A stretch of 64,000 nucleotides of DNA from Falsirhodobacter xinxiangensis (GCF_004959935.1 NZ_SMYN01000003.1:294982-358981), one strand, 5' to 3'. Shown: positions 52,520 through 61,835, numbered from the stretch's first letter. The notes: a model not told the origin generated them from the sequence alone. A program made the numbers and translations.

Positions 52520-53692
52520 ATGAGTGCCGAGATCGAAGTCACCGCCCATCCTTCCATTGCCGCGATCCCCGCCGAAGACTGGGACGCGCTGGCCTGCCCC
52601 GAACCGGGGCGGCCTTTGGACCCGTTCACCACCCACCGTTTCCTGCTGGCGCTGGAGAGAAGCGGATCGACCGGGCGCGGCACCGGCTGGCAGCCCCGGC
52701 CCCTGATCGCACGGCTGGAAGGGCAACCCATCGCCGCCGCGCCGCTTTACGTCAAAAGCCACAGCCAGGGCGAATACATCTTCGATTTCAACTGGGCCGA
52801 CGCCTATGAACGTGCAGGCGGGCAGTATTACCCCAAGCTGCAGATCGCGGTGCCCTTCACGCCCGCGACGGGGCGGCGGTTCCTTACCCTGCCGGGGCTG
52901 GAGGCGCAGGGGCGGGCGGCGCTGATCCAGGGCGCGACGCAACTGGCCGAGCAGAACGGGCTGTCTTCGGTCCACGTCACCTTCTGCACCGAGGACGAGG
53001 CGGAGACCGGCGAGCTGATGCACCGCGTAACGCGGCAGTTCCATTGGGAGAACCGGGGCTATGCCAGCTTCGATGCGTTCCTTGCCGACCTCTCCTCGCG
53101 CAAACGCAAGATGATCCGCAAGGAACGCGAGGCGGCACAGGGCTTCGGCGGCACCATCCGCGCCCTGACCGGGGCGGATCTTCGGCCCGAACATTGGGAT
53201 GCGTTCTGGCACTTCTATCAGGATACCGGGTCGCGCAAATGGGGCAGCCCCTATCTGACCCGCGCCTTCTTCGACCGCATCCACGAGACGATGGCCGATG
53301 ACATTCTGCTGGTGCTGGCCGAACGGGACGGGGTGCCCATCGCCGGGGCGCTCAATTTCATCGGGCGCGATACGCTTTACGGGCGTTACTGGGGCGCGAG
53401 CGAGCATCATCCTTTCCTGCATTTCGAGCTGTGTTATTATCAGGCGATGGATTGGGCGATCGCGCAAGGGTTGCAACGGGTCGAGGCGGGGGCGCAGGGC
53501 GAACACAAGCTGGCCCGCGGCTATCTTCCGACCGAGGTGCATTCGCTGCACTGGATCGCCGATCCGGGATTCCGCGCGGCGGTCGCGCAATATCTTCAGG
53601 CCGAACGTCATGCGGTGGACGAGGAGATAGAGGTTCTGACCGCCTATGGTCCGTTCCGCAAGGCCAGCGAGGATGCCGATGACCGCATTTGA
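52520..53692 (+). CDS. DUF482/FemAB-like GNAT-fold protein
   Basis: A 390-residue cytoplasmic protein of the DUF482 family, related to FemAB/GNAT acyltransferases. Visible blocks are [22 protein letters not shown] near the start, [42 protein letters not shown] basic segment, and the C-terminal [20 protein letters not shown]. Such proteins are thought to attach amino acids or acyl groups, but no activity is proven. The ATG at 52520 gives the family N-terminus; an ATG at 52502 is possible. It overlaps the pterin dehydratase start by 14 bases. Confidence 0.85.
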   Translation: MSAEIEVTAHPSIAAIPAEDWDALACPEPGRPLDPFTTHRFLLALERSGSTGRGTGWQPRPLIARLEGQPIAAAPLYVKSHSQGEYIFDFNWADAYERAGGQYYPKLQIAVPFTPATGRRFLTLPGLEAQGRAALIQGATQLAEQNGLSSVHVTFCTEDEAETGELMHRVTRQFHWENRGYASFDAFLADLSSRKRKMIRKEREAAQGFGGTIRALTGADLRPEHWDAFWHFYQDTGSRKWGSPYLTRAFFDRIHETMADDILLVLAERDGVPIAGALNFIGRDTLYGRYWGASEHHPFLHFELCYYQAMDWAIAQGLQRVEAGAQGEHKLARGYLPTEVHSLHWIADPGFRAAVAQYLQAERHAVDEEIEVLTAYGPFRKASEDADDRI

Positions 53693-53957
53693 CAGATCGA
53701 CCCTGCAACCGCTGATCGAAAACGGCTGGCTTGTGGAAGGGGACGCCATCGCCAAAAGCTTCAGCTTCGACGATTTCAACGAGGCGTTCGGCTTCATGGC
53801 CCGCGTCGCGCTTTGGGCGGAAAAGCTGGACCATCACCCGGATTGGTCGAACAGCCATCGCCGGGTGGATGTGCGGCTGACGACGCATTCGGCGGGCGGG
53901 CTGACCGCCAAGGATGTGAAGCTGGCGGCGAGGATGGACGCCCTCGCCGCGCAATAG
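53679..53957 (+). CDS. 4a-hydroxytetrahydrobiopterin dehydratase (pterin carbinolamine dehydratase)
   Basis: A 92-residue enzyme of the PCD/DCoH family that dehydrates 4a-hydroxy-tetrahydrobiopterin, recycling cofactor for phenylalanine hydroxylase. The diagnostic motif is [22 protein letters not shown] with GGLTAKD following. [13 protein letters not shown] is the N-terminal helix. GAGG seven bases before 53679 supports that ATG over the one at 53673. It is the last gene of the RidA cluster; its TAG is one base from the peroxiredoxin stop. No phenylalanine hydroxylase gene is in view. Confidence 0.93.
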   Translation: MTAFDRSTLQPLIENGWLVEGDAIAKSFSFDDFNEAFGFMARVALWAEKLDHHPDWSNSHRRVDVRLTTHSAGGLTAKDVKLAARMDALAAQ

Positions 53958-53958
53958 G

Positions 53959-54447
53959 TCAGATGGCCAGAAGCAGCGCCTCGCCGCCCGAGGTTTCGCA
54001 GGTGCCGGGGGATTCCTCCAGATGCAGCACGCGCACTTCGCCATCGACGACATGCATCGCATAGCGGCGCGAGCGACCCATCAGGCCGGCGGCGGGCGCA
54101 TCAAAGGCAAGGCCCAGTTCCTGCGTGAATTCGCCCGTGGGGTCGCCCAGCAGGGTGATGCCCGCCTCGGTCGCGCCGGTCGTCTCGCCCCATGCCTTCA
54201 TCACGAAGGGGTCGTTGACCGAAACGCAGATGATCTCGTCCACGCCCTTGGCGTCGAAGCTGTCCTTGGTGCGGATGAAGCTTGGGATATGGGCGGTGTG
54301 GCAGGTCGGGGTGAAAGCGCCGGGCACGGCGAAGATCACGACGCTGCGGCCCTTGATGTGCTGGGCCAGATCGACCTTTTCGACCCCGGAATTGCCGAAG
54401 CGGACAAGGGTGGCGCCGGGCAGGCGGTCGCCTTTGGAAATCGTCAT
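53959..54447 (-). CDS. Peroxiredoxin, Prx5 type
   Basis: A 162-residue thiol peroxidase that reduces hydrogen peroxide and organic peroxides. The peroxidatic Cys49 lies in VPGAFTPTCHTAHIPSF, the Prx5 signature; a second Cys near residue 150 (SPGTCETSGG) fits the Prx5 resolving Cys. SVNDPFVMKAW and LGLAFDAP are further family features. It is divergent from a flavoprotein reductase gene across 77 bases. Confidence 0.95.
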   Translation of the reverse strand: MTISKGDRLPGATLVRFGNSGVEKVDLAQHIKGRSVVIFAVPGAFTPTCHTAHIPSFIRTKDSFDAKGVDEIICVSVNDPFVMKAWGETTGATEAGITLLGDPTGEFTQELGLAFDAPAAGLMGRSRRYAMHVVDGEVRVLHLEESPGTCETSGGEALLLAI

Positions 54448-54524
54448 GGAAGATCCTCGCGCGTTGCGTTTCCGTCGTCTGGGGTTATAGGCTCTATCCC
54501 GCACGCGAGAAAAGGAAAAATGCG

Positions 54525-55649
54525 ATGAAGGTCGTGGTGGTAGGGGCCGGGCAGGCCGGGGTCGCGCTGGCGGCGAAGCTGCGCGCGCTGGGCCATGACG
54601 GCACCATCACCCTGATCGGCGAGGAAGCGGTGCCGCCCTATCAGCGCCCGCCCTTGTCCAAGGGATACCTGCTGGGCGACATGGGCGTGGACCGGCTGAC
54701 CCTGCGCGGCGACGCCTTCTTTGCCGAGAATGGGATCGACCTGCGTCTTGGGGCGCCCGTGACCGCGCTGGACCGGCAGGCGCGGGTGGTGACGGTCGGC
54801 AATGACGCGATCCCGTTCGACCATCTGGCGCTGACCACGGGTTCGGTCGCGCGGGTGCTGCCGGGGGCCTATCCCGTGCGGACGCTGGCCGACGTGGACC
54901 GGATGCGTCACGAATTCGCGCCGGGGCGACGGGTGCTGATCGTCGGCGGCGGTTACGTGGGGCTGGAGGCGGCGGCGGTGGCGGCCAAGCTGGGCCTGCG
55001 CGTCACGCTGGTGGAGGCCGCGCCGCGCATCCTGAACCGCGTCGCATCCGAACGCACGGCAGAGTTCTTTCGCGACCTGCACCGCAAGCACGGGGTCGAG
55101 ATCGTCGAGGGCGCGCCAGTGACCGAGGCGCAGATGGCGGCGGCGGATTTCGTCATCGCGGGCATCGGCATCCAGCCCGCGACGGCGCTGGCCGAGGCGG
55201 CGGGTCTGCCCATCGACAACGGCATCGCGGCGGATGCGCGGGGCCGGGTCGTGGATGGCATCTGGGCGGCGGGTGATTGCGCTTCCTTCCCTTGGCGCGG
55301 CGGGCGCGTCCGGCTGGAATCGGTGCAGAACGCCATCGATCAGGCGGAACTGGTGGCGGCGAACATCATGGGCGCGGGCCGCGAATACTCCCCCGTGCCG
55401 TGGTTCTGGTCGGACCAGTATGACGTGAAGCTCCAGATCGTCGGCCTCGGCACCGGGCATGACCGCGTGGTCGAACGCCATTCCGGCACCGGCCTGTCGC
55501 TGTGGTATTACCGCGGGGCCGAGTTGCTGGCGGTGGATGCGATGAACGACCCGCGCGCCTTCATGGTGGCGAAACGGCTGCTGGAGGCGGGGCGTTCGCC
55601 CGACCCGGCGCTGATCCCGGATGCGGCGGATCTGAAGGTGCTGCTATGA
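54525..55649 (+). CDS. FAD-dependent NAD(P)H:ferredoxin reductase-like protein
   Basis: A 374-residue flavoprotein of the pyridine nucleotide-disulphide oxidoreductase class I, similar to ferredoxin/rubredoxin reductases of oxygenase systems. It has GAGQAGVALAAKL (FAD), YQRPPLSKGYLLG, VLIVGGGYVGLEAA (NAD) and GIWAAGDCAS. The C-terminal reductase domain (residues 290-374) has WFWSDQYDVKLQIVGL. The usual length is about 400, so it is a little short. No oxygenase or ferredoxin is adjacent. Stop overlaps rsmD by ATGA. Confidence 0.9.
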   Translation: MKVVVVGAGQAGVALAAKLRALGHDGTITLIGEEAVPPYQRPPLSKGYLLGDMGVDRLTLRGDAFFAENGIDLRLGAPVTALDRQARVVTVGNDAIPFDHLALTTGSVARVLPGAYPVRTLADVDRMRHEFAPGRRVLIVGGGYVGLEAAAVAAKLGLRVTLVEAAPRILNRVASERTAEFFRDLHRKHGVEIVEGAPVTEAQMAAADFVIAGIGIQPATALAEAAGLPIDNGIAADARGRVVDGIWAAGDCASFPWRGGRVRLESVQNAIDQAELVAANIMGAGREYSPVPWFWSDQYDVKLQIVGLGTGHDRVVERHSGTGLSLWYYRGAELLAVDAMNDPRAFMVAKRLLEAGRSPDPALIPDAADLKVLL

Positions 55650-56206
55650 GGATCGTCGGCGGCAAGTTCCGCGGCACCCATCTGGCGCCAGTGGGCGAGG
55701 GAGACGCGGCGGCGCATCTGCGCCCCACTTCCGACCGGGTGCGCGAGGCGATCTTCAACCTGCTGGTCAATGGTGGCTATGGCGATCCGTTACGCGATGC
55801 ACGGGTGCTGGACCTGTTCGCGGGAACCGGCGCGCTGGGGCTGGAGGCGATCTCGCGCGGCGCGGCGCGGGCGACTTTCGTGGATGACGGTGTGACCTCG
55901 CGCGGGCTGCTGCGCCGCAATGTGGAGATCACGCGGACGGGGGGCGTCACCGACATCTATCGCCGGGACGCGACGAAGATGGGGCCGAACCGGGGGGCGG
56001 GGTATGACGTGGTGTTCCTTGATCCGCCCTATGGCAAGGCCTTGGGCGAGCGGGCGCTGGCATCCTGCATCGAGGGCGGCTGGCTGACTGACGATGCGCT
56101 GATCGTCTGGGAGGAGGGCGCGGCCCCGGACGTGCCGGCGGGGTTGGACGTCCTGGATCAGCGCAGCTACGGTGACACGGTGGTCACGATCTTGCGGAGG
56201 GCATGA
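55646..56206 (+). CDS. rsmD: 16S rRNA (guanine966-N2)-methyltransferase RsmD
   Basis: Methylates G966 of 16S rRNA in the 30S head. The 186-residue protein has the family start MRIVGGKFRG, RPTSDRVREAIFNLL, the SAM loop LDLFAGTGALGLEAISRGA and the catalytic FLDPPYGK. It is translationally coupled at both ends: ATGA overlaps with the upstream reductase and with the downstream HAD gene. Confidence 0.96.
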   Translation: MRIVGGKFRGTHLAPVGEGDAAAHLRPTSDRVREAIFNLLVNGGYGDPLRDARVLDLFAGTGALGLEAISRGAARATFVDDGVTSRGLLRRNVEITRTGGVTDIYRRDATKMGPNRGAGYDVVFLDPPYGKALGERALASCIEGGWLTDDALIVWEEGAAPDVPAGLDVLDQRSYGDTVVTILRRA

Positions 56207-56847
56207 TGTTCAAGGCGGTCATCTTCGATTGCGACGGCGTTCTGGTGGACAGCGAGCCCGAAACCTTCCGCATGCTGGCCGAGGATCTGGCCGAGGCGGG
56301 GTTGGCCCTGACCCCGGCGGAACTGGAGCCGCTGTTTCTTGGCGGCACCATCCCCGGTGTCTTCCGCGAGGCGCGGCAGCTTGGTGCGGCCCTGCCGGAA
56401 AACTGGGTGAAGACCTTCTATGACCGGCTCTATGCCCGGCTGGCGCGTGGGGTGCCGCTGATCGAGGGCATCCCGCAGGTGCTGGACGCGCTGGATGCGG
56501 CGGGGGTGCCCTATGCGGTCGGGTCGAACGGGACCACGGAAAAGATGCTGACGACGCTGGGCCAGCATCCCGGCGTCATGCGGCGGCTGAAGGGACGGCT
56601 GTTCTCGGGGCAGGAGTTGAACATGCCCAAGCCCGATCCGGGGCTTTATCGCCACGTCGCGCAGTTCCTTGGTGTGGATGCGGTCGATTGCGCGGTGATC
56701 GAGGACAGCCCGACCGGCGCGCGCGCCGCCCGTCTGGCCGGGATGCGCTGCTTTGCCTATGCCCCCGAGGGCGGAGCGAAGCTGGAGGCCGAGGGCGCGC
56801 GGGTCTTCCGGCGGATGGAATACCTGCCCGCCCTGCTGCTTCAATAG
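56203..56847 (+). CDS. HAD-superfamily hydrolase (phosphatase/phosphomutase type)
   Basis: A 214-residue HAD enzyme with cap type C1. FDCDGVLVDSE places the nucleophile Asp9 and acid/base Asp11; GSNGTTEKML is motif II, KPDPGLYRH is motif III, and IEDSPTGARAARLAGM motif IV. This pattern fits beta-phosphoglucomutase or phosphoglycolate/sugar-phosphate phosphatases; the substrate is not clear. It is coupled to rsmD, and its last seven bases overlap map. Confidence 0.92.
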   Translation: MMFKAVIFDCDGVLVDSEPETFRMLAEDLAEAGLALTPAELEPLFLGGTIPGVFREARQLGAALPENWVKTFYDRLYARLARGVPLIEGIPQVLDALDAAGVPYAVGSNGTTEKMLTTLGQHPGVMRRLKGRLFSGQELNMPKPDPGLYRHVAQFLGVDAVDCAVIEDSPTGARAARLAGMRCFAYAPEGGAKLEAEGARVFRRMEYLPALLLQ

Positions 56848-57647
56848 GTCGGGTGGAACTTTCCGGCGGGGGACAGGGTGAAGATCTCGCACCCATCTGC
56901 CGTCACGCCGACCGAATGTTCGAACTGCGCCGAAAGCGACTTGTCGCGGGTCACGGCGGTCCAGTCGTCGGCCAGCACTTTCGTCTCGGGGCGGCCGAGG
57001 TTCACCATCGGCTCGATCGTGAAGAACATGCCTTCCTCCAGCACGGCGCCGGTTCCGGCGCGGCCGTAATGCAGCACGTTCGGCGGGGCGTGGAACACTC
57101 GGCCAAGGCCGTGGCCGCAGAAGTCGCGCACGACCGACATGCGATTCGCCTCGACATAGGTCTGGATCGCATGGCCGATATCGCCGAAGGTCGCGCCGGG
57201 GCGCACCGCCTCGATCCCGACCATCAGCGCATCATGGGTCACCTGGATCAGCCGTTCCGCCTTGCGGGGCAGGTTGCCGGCCACATACATCCGGCTGCTG
57301 TCGCCGAACCAGCCATCCACGATCACCGTCACGTCGATGTTCAGGATATCGCCGTCCGACAGCACTTTCGGCCCCGGAATGCCGTGGCAGACCACATGGT
57401 TCACCGAAATGCAGGACGCGTGCTGGTATCCCTTGTAGCCGATGGTGGCCGAGGTGACGCCGTGGCGTTCGATCTCGGCCCGGATGAAATCGTCCAGCGC
57501 GGCGGTGGTTGCACCGGGCACGACCAGCGCGGCCACGTCGTCCAGAATCCGGGCGGCATATTCGCCCGCCTTGCGCATTCCGGCGAAGTCCGCGTCTTCA
57601 TAGATGCGGATGCCATTGCGGGTGATGCGGCCTCGGGTGTCGTCCAA
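56841..57647 (-). CDS. map: Type I methionine aminopeptidase, TTG start
   Basis: Removes the initiator Met from nascent proteins. The 268-residue protein has all metal-binding residues: DVTVIVDGWFGDSS (two Asp), CGHGLGRVFH (His), FFTIEPMV (Glu) and SAQFEHSVGV (Glu). No in-frame ATG gives a natural N-terminus: the start appears to be TTG at 57647 (LDDTRGRITRNGIRIYE), with AAGGAC upstream. It is divergent from the CinA-type gene. Confidence 0.93.
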   Translation of the reverse strand: MDDTRGRITRNGIRIYEDADFAGMRKAGEYAARILDDVAALVVPGATTAALDDFIRAEIERHGVTSATIGYKGYQHASCISVNHVVCHGIPGPKVLSDGDILNIDVTVIVDGWFGDSSRMYVAGNLPRKAERLIQVTHDALMVGIEAVRPGATFGDIGHAIQTYVEANRMSVVRDFCGHGLGRVFHAPPNVLHYGRAGTGAVLEEGMFFTIEPMVNLGRPETKVLADDWTAVTRDKSLSAQFEHSVGVTADGCEIFTLSPAGKFHPTY

Positions 57648-57774
57648 CGGTCTTGTCCTTGTCGTTGCTGCCCGCAAAGATAGTCGCCAGCGCCCGGATT
57701 TGCCAGACCCCGCCCCCTTGGAACCGGGCAAGCCGCGTCCTATACCCTTCCAAGGACGCGAAAGGATGCGACGC

Positions 57775-58497
57775 ATGCCCAATCCCACCGCCGCAATGCT
57801 GGTCATCGGGGACGAGATCCTGTCGGGCCGCACCCGCGACAGCAACGCCCACCATCTGGCCAAAGAGCTTTCCGCGCATGGGATCGACCTGCGCGAAGTG
57901 CGCTTCGTGCCTGACGAGGATGCGGCCATCGTGGGCGCGCTGGATGCGCTGCGGGCGGCGTTCGATCACGTGTTCACCTCGGGCGGGATCGGGCCGACGC
58001 ATGACGACATCACCGCGGATGCCGTGGCGCGGGCGTTCGGCGTGCATATCGGCGTGCGGGACGATGCGCGCGCGCTGATGGCCGATTTCTATGCCCGCAC
58101 GGGGCGGGAGTTCAACGAGGCCCGCCAGCGCATGGCCCGTATTCCCGATACGGCCACGCTGATCGACAATCCGGTTTCCGTCGCGCCGGGGTTCACCATC
58201 GCCAATGTGCATGTGATGGCGGGGGTGCCGGATGTGTTTCAGGCGATGCTGGCCGGGGTGTTGCCGACCCTGACCGGCGGCAAGCCGCTTTTGAGCCAGA
58301 CGCTGCGGGTCGACCGGGGCGAGGGCGAGATCGCCGAAGGCTTTGCCGCGTTGGCCGCCGAATATCCGGACCTGTCGATGGGCAGCTATCCTTTCGTGCA
58401 GAACGGCGCGGTAGGCACGAATCTCGTGATCCGCGGAACCGAACCGGGGCGCATTTCCGAGGCGATGACGCGGCTGGCGGCGCTGTTCCCGGCATGA
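57775..58497 (+). CDS. CinA/MoCF-type molybdopterin-binding domain protein
   Basis: A 240-residue cytoplasmic protein with the MoCF domain shared by MoaB, MoeA and the N-terminal half of CinA: AMLVIGDEILSGRTRDSNAHHLAKEL, VFTSGGIGPTHDDIT and a middle VMAGVPDVFQAML. CinA-type enzymes hydrolyse ADP-ribose or nicotinamide-nucleotide relatives; this one lacks the C-terminal deamidase domain of full CinA. ATG at 57775 is chosen (AAAGG upstream). A 7-bp hairpin (57734-57760) precedes it. Coupled by ATGA to the GNAT gene. Confidence 0.88.
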   Translation: MPNPTAAMLVIGDEILSGRTRDSNAHHLAKELSAHGIDLREVRFVPDEDAAIVGALDALRAAFDHVFTSGGIGPTHDDITADAVARAFGVHIGVRDDARALMADFYARTGREFNEARQRMARIPDTATLIDNPVSVAPGFTIANVHVMAGVPDVFQAMLAGVLPTLTGGKPLLSQTLRVDRGEGEIAEGFAALAAEYPDLSMGSYPFVQNGAVGTNLVIRGTEPGRISEAMTRLAALFPA

Positions 58498-59117
58498 GGC
58501 TTCTGGCGGCGATGGAGGCGACATGGCCCCCGGCGCGGCGCTGGCGCGAGGGGCCGTGGACCCTGCGTGACGGCGCGGGGGGCGGCAAGCGCGTGTCCGC
58601 GGCCACGCTGGACGGCGACGTGGATGGCAGCTTTCCGGCGCTGGTGATGATCCGGCCGGACGAGGAGGCGCTGGATGCGGCGCTGGCGGCCTATGCCATC
58701 GTCGATCCGACGTTGATCTATACCGCCCCCGTGGCCGTGCTGACGGGCGCGGCGGTGGAGGCCGCGTGGCCGCCGTCGCCCGAGGCTTTGGCGATCTGGG
58801 CTGCGGGCGGGATCGGTCCGGCGCGGGTTGCGGTGATGGAACGGGCGCGGGGGGCGGCGCTGACCGTGCCGGGCGGCGCGGCTTTCGTCGCCGTGGATGG
58901 CGATATCGCGATGATCCACGCGGTCGAGGTTGCGCCGGATGCGCGGCGGCAGGGCCTTGGCCTGCGTCTGTTGCAGGGCGCGGCGGAATGGGCGGGCCGT
59001 CAGGGCGCGCGCGATCTGGCGCTGGCGGTCACCCGCGCCAACCAGCCCGCCCGCACATTGTATGAAAAGGCGGGGATGGTTCAGGCAAGCCACTACCACT
59101 ATCGGGAGCGGGGATGA
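58494..59117 (+). CDS. GNAT-family acetyltransferase
   Basis: A 207-residue acetyltransferase. The C-terminal half is a GNAT fold: AMIHAVEVAPDARRQGLGLRLL with the RRQGLG acetyl-CoA loop, then LALAVTRANQPARTLYEKAGM and a terminal HYHYRERG. The N-terminal half (residues 1-110) is Ala/Trp-rich and less conserved. Substrate unknown. It begins inside the CinA-type stop and ends inside the OmpA-like start, so three genes form one tightly coupled unit. Confidence 0.87.
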   Translation: MRLLAAMEATWPPARRWREGPWTLRDGAGGGKRVSAATLDGDVDGSFPALVMIRPDEEALDAALAAYAIVDPTLIYTAPVAVLTGAAVEAAWPPSPEALAIWAAGGIGPARVAVMERARGAALTVPGGAAFVAVDGDIAMIHAVEVAPDARRQGLGLRLLQGAAEWAGRQGARDLALAVTRANQPARTLYEKAGMVQASHYHYRERG

Positions 59118-59974
59118 GGCTGCTGGTCCTTGCCCTTCTGGCCGCATCGCCCGCGATGGCCTTCACGCCGGAATTTCCGGGGCCGTCCACCGTCACCCTG
59201 TCGGTATCCGAGGATTTCGGCAGCTTTGCCCAACCTCTGGCCGCCTGGACCGAGGTCGAATTTCCGCAGGACCGGGTCGAGGGGCGGATCACCCATACCG
59301 CTTGGCGGATCGAGCCGCCGGTGGGATTCTCCACCCTGTCGATCCTTGCACCGATCCGCGATGCGCTTGGGGCCGATGGCTGGGACCTTCTGTTCGAATG
59401 CGAGACGGATAGCTGCGGTGGCTACGATTTCCGCTATCGGCTGGACCTGTTCCCCGAACCGGAGATGCATGTGGACCTTGGCGATTTCCGCTATCTTTCG
59501 GCCCGCAAGGGGGCCGAGCGGATCAGCCTGATGGTCAGCCGGACCGCCAGCCTTGGATTCGTGCAGATGGTTGCGGCGACCCAATCGGGCGCACCTGCAA
59601 CGCGTCCGGCGGCGGAACCGGCCCCACCCGTGCAGGTGGCGGGGGCCGAGGTGCTGGAGGGGTTGGCCTTCGACAGCGGGGCGGCGACGCTTTCGGGCGA
59701 TCAGCCCGCCCTTCAGGGTCTGGCCGACTGGATGCGTGCGAACCCGGCCCGCCGGATCACGCTGGTGGGGCATACCGATGCCTCGGGCGCGCTGGAAGCG
59801 AATATCGCCGTCTCGCGCCAGCGGGCCGAGGCGGTGCGCGACTGGCTGGTGGCGGACGGTATCGATCCTTCGCGGATCGACGCGCAGGGCGTGGGCTATC
59901 TTGCACCCCGCGACACCAACGCGACCGACGAAGGCCGCGCCCGCAACCGCCGGGTCGAGGTCATCCGCGACTAG
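59114..59974 (+). CDS. Exported OmpA-domain protein
   Basis: A 286-residue envelope protein: signal peptide (LLVLALLAASPAMA-F), an unassigned beta-rich region to residue 165, a Pro/Ala linker, and a C-terminal OmpA/MotB domain at about 180-286. That domain has LAFDSGAATLSGDQPALQGLADWM, TLVGHTDASG and SRQRAEAVRDWLV, and it binds peptidoglycan. It is a soluble or lipid-free anchor, not a beta-barrel porin. It shares CTAG with the LysR gene at its end. Confidence 0.9.
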   Translation: MRLLVLALLAASPAMAFTPEFPGPSTVTLSVSEDFGSFAQPLAAWTEVEFPQDRVEGRITHTAWRIEPPVGFSTLSILAPIRDALGADGWDLLFECETDSCGGYDFRYRLDLFPEPEMHVDLGDFRYLSARKGAERISLMVSRTASLGFVQMVAATQSGAPATRPAAEPAPPVQVAGAEVLEGLAFDSGAATLSGDQPALQGLADWMRANPARRITLVGHTDASGALEANIAVSRQRAEAVRDWLVADGIDPSRIDAQGVGYLAPRDTNATDEGRARNRRVEVIRD

Positions 59975-60780
59975 GCCGCCAGCCTTTCGCCAAGGAAGTC
60001 GAGCAGAACCTGCACCTTGGGCGCATCCTTGCGGTGGATCGCGTTGATCGGCTCGGGGGCGGGGCGGTGGCAGGGGATCGCCTCCTCGACCAACCCGTTG
60101 TCCAGGGCGCTGCGGCACAGGAAATCGGGAAGCCATGCGATGCCCAGACCAGCGATGGCGGCGTCGAGGCACATGCGTCCATCCTCCAGCGCAAGCGATG
60201 GCAGCGCCCGTCCCGGCAGGCGTTGAAGCATCCGGTGCGTGGCCAGATCCTCGGGGGCGAGGGGCCGGCCGTGGCGCTGGAAGTAACCCGGTGCGGCGAC
60301 CAGCAGCCGCGTGGTCTGGGCAAGCGCGCGGATGGTCATCCCCTCGGACGCGCCGCCGATGCGGATGCACAGATCGTGCCGTTCGGTCTGCCCGTCATCC
60401 GGGGCGATCGCGATGGTTATGCCGGGATGGCTGTCCATGAAATCGCCCAGAACCGGCACCAGCAGGCAGGCGCCGATATCGCTTGCCACTGCCACGCGAA
60501 GATGTCCGGCGGGTGCACCACCCATCGCGGCGACCAGCGCATCGGCCTCTACCGCGTCGAACAGCAGGCGGCGGGCGCGGTCGTAATAGGCCAGACCGAT
60601 CGCGGTCGGCGCGACCTTGCGCGTCGTGCGGTCCAGCAGCCGCGCGCCAAGCCGCGCTTCCAGCGACGAGACATGTTTGGAGACCGCGGATTTCGAGATG
60701 CCCATCTTGCGCGCCGCATCGGTGAAGCCGCCCTGATCCACGACCATGGCAAAGGCTTCCATCTCGGTCAGTCGGTCCAT
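59971..60780 (-). CDS. LysR-family transcriptional regulator
   Basis: A 269-residue regulator with the N-terminal LysR helix-turn-helix (residues 1-60: MEAFAMVVDQGGFTDAARKMGISKSAVSKHVSSLE-type block, split here by description) and an effector domain that is short for the family. The start is ATG at 60780. It is divergent from the AEC transporter, the classical LysR arrangement, so it probably controls that gene from the 123-base spacer. Confidence 0.92.
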   Translation of the reverse strand: MDRLTEMEAFAMVVDQGGFTDAARKMGISKSAVSKHVSSLEARLGARLLDRTTRKVAPTAIGLAYYDRARRLLFDAVEADALVAAMGGAPAGHLRVAVASDIGACLLVPVLGDFMDSHPGITIAIAPDDGQTERHDLCIRIGGASEGMTIRALAQTTRLLVAAPGYFQRHGRPLAPEDLATHRMLQRLPGRALPSLALEDGRMCLDAAIAGLGIAWLPDFLCRSALDNGLVEEAIPCHRPAPEPINAIHRKDAPKVQVLLDFLGERLAA

Positions 60781-60903
60781 GCTGAAATCCAATTGCTTAA
60801 ATAAGGCGGTTATCGTCCACAAATGGGGCAGGAATGGGGAAGTGTGCTGGCTGAATTCGGCACGGCTTGCATCTGCGGCCCGTGCATGGAACAGGATCGT
60901 GTC

Positions 60904-61821
60904 ATGCTTGCCATATTCCTCAAGACGCTGCCCTTCTTTGCCATCATCGCGCTTGGGTTTGCCGCGGGGCGGGCCCGTTTCCTGGGCGAGGGCGGGGGCG
61001 CGGTGCTCAACCGTTTCGTATTCTGGTTCGCGCTGCCCGCTCTGTTGTTCGGTTTTGCGGTGGATTTGCCGCTGGGCCAGATATTCTCGGCCCGGATGGT
61101 TGTGGCCTATGTCGTCGCGACGGGCGGGCTTTATACGCTGGTCTTCGCCATTTCGCGCCTGCGTGGCTGCCGCACCGACGAGGCGACGGTCGAGGCGCAA
61201 TGCGCAACGATCGGCAATCTGGGGTTTCTGGGCATTCCCATGCTCGTCGCGCTTCTGGGGGCGCAGGCGGCGGGGCCAGTGCTTTTGATCCTGACGGTGG
61301 ATATCGTGCTGTTCGGATCGCTGTTCACGCTGATCATCGCCAGCCAGCGTGGCGGCGGGCAGGGGGCGGGGCGGACATTGCTCCGCGGTCTGGCAGGCAA
61401 TCCGATGGTCATGTCGATCCTTGCCGGGATGGCATGGTCGGCGGGCGGGCTGCCGATCCCGGCCCCGCTGCACGATCTTTTGTCGATCCTTGGCGCTGCG
61501 GCCACCCCGGGGGCGCTGTTCGCCATCGGCATCTCGCTTGCCGCCGGCAGCGCGGCGCGCTGGCAGGTGGCGGGCTGGCTGTCCTTCTGCAAGCTGGCGC
61601 TGCACCCGGCGGCAGTGGCGGCGGCCTGCCTCATGCTTTCGGTGGACCCCTTCGCCGCCAGTGTCATGATTGCAGCCGCATCCTTGCCGGTGGCGGGCAA
61701 CGTCTTCATGATGGCCGAGGCTTACGGGGTTGCACCACAGCGCGTGTCTGCGGCAATCCTTCTGTCGACGACGGCAAGCGTGCTGACCGTCACCGCGGTG
61801 ATCGGCGCCGTGACGGGCTGA
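60904..61821 (+). CDS. AEC-family (auxin efflux carrier-like) transporter
   Basis: A 305-residue inner-membrane protein with ten helices in two halves. Visible AEC features are PFFAIIALGFAAGR, LNRFVFWFALPALLFGF, the conserved QCATIGNLGFLGIPMLVALLG and the second-half LPVAGNVFMMAEAYG. Relatives export or take up malonate, malate or other organic acids. The ATG at 60904 is used; ATGs at 60886 and 60823 are in frame but extend into Cys-rich sequence. Divergent from LysR; fghA follows 14 bases later. Confidence 0.88.
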   Translation: MLAIFLKTLPFFAIIALGFAAGRARFLGEGGGAVLNRFVFWFALPALLFGFAVDLPLGQIFSARMVVAYVVATGGLYTLVFAISRLRGCRTDEATVEAQCATIGNLGFLGIPMLVALLGAQAAGPVLLILTVDIVLFGSLFTLIIASQRGGGQGAGRTLLRGLAGNPMVMSILAGMAWSAGGLPIPAPLHDLLSILGAAATPGALFAIGISLAAGSAARWQVAGWLSFCKLALHPAAVAAACLMLSVDPFAASVMIAAASLPVAGNVFMMAEAYGVAPQRVSAAILLSTTASVLTVTAVIGAVTG

Positions 61822-61835
61822 AAGAGGAGCGAGCG

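Noticed and set aside
51257..53797. An 846-codon minus-strand frame antisense to RidA, GDPD and DUF482
   Set aside because: No recognisable domains, low-complexity Arg/Gly/Pro composition, and well-supported genes on the plus strand.
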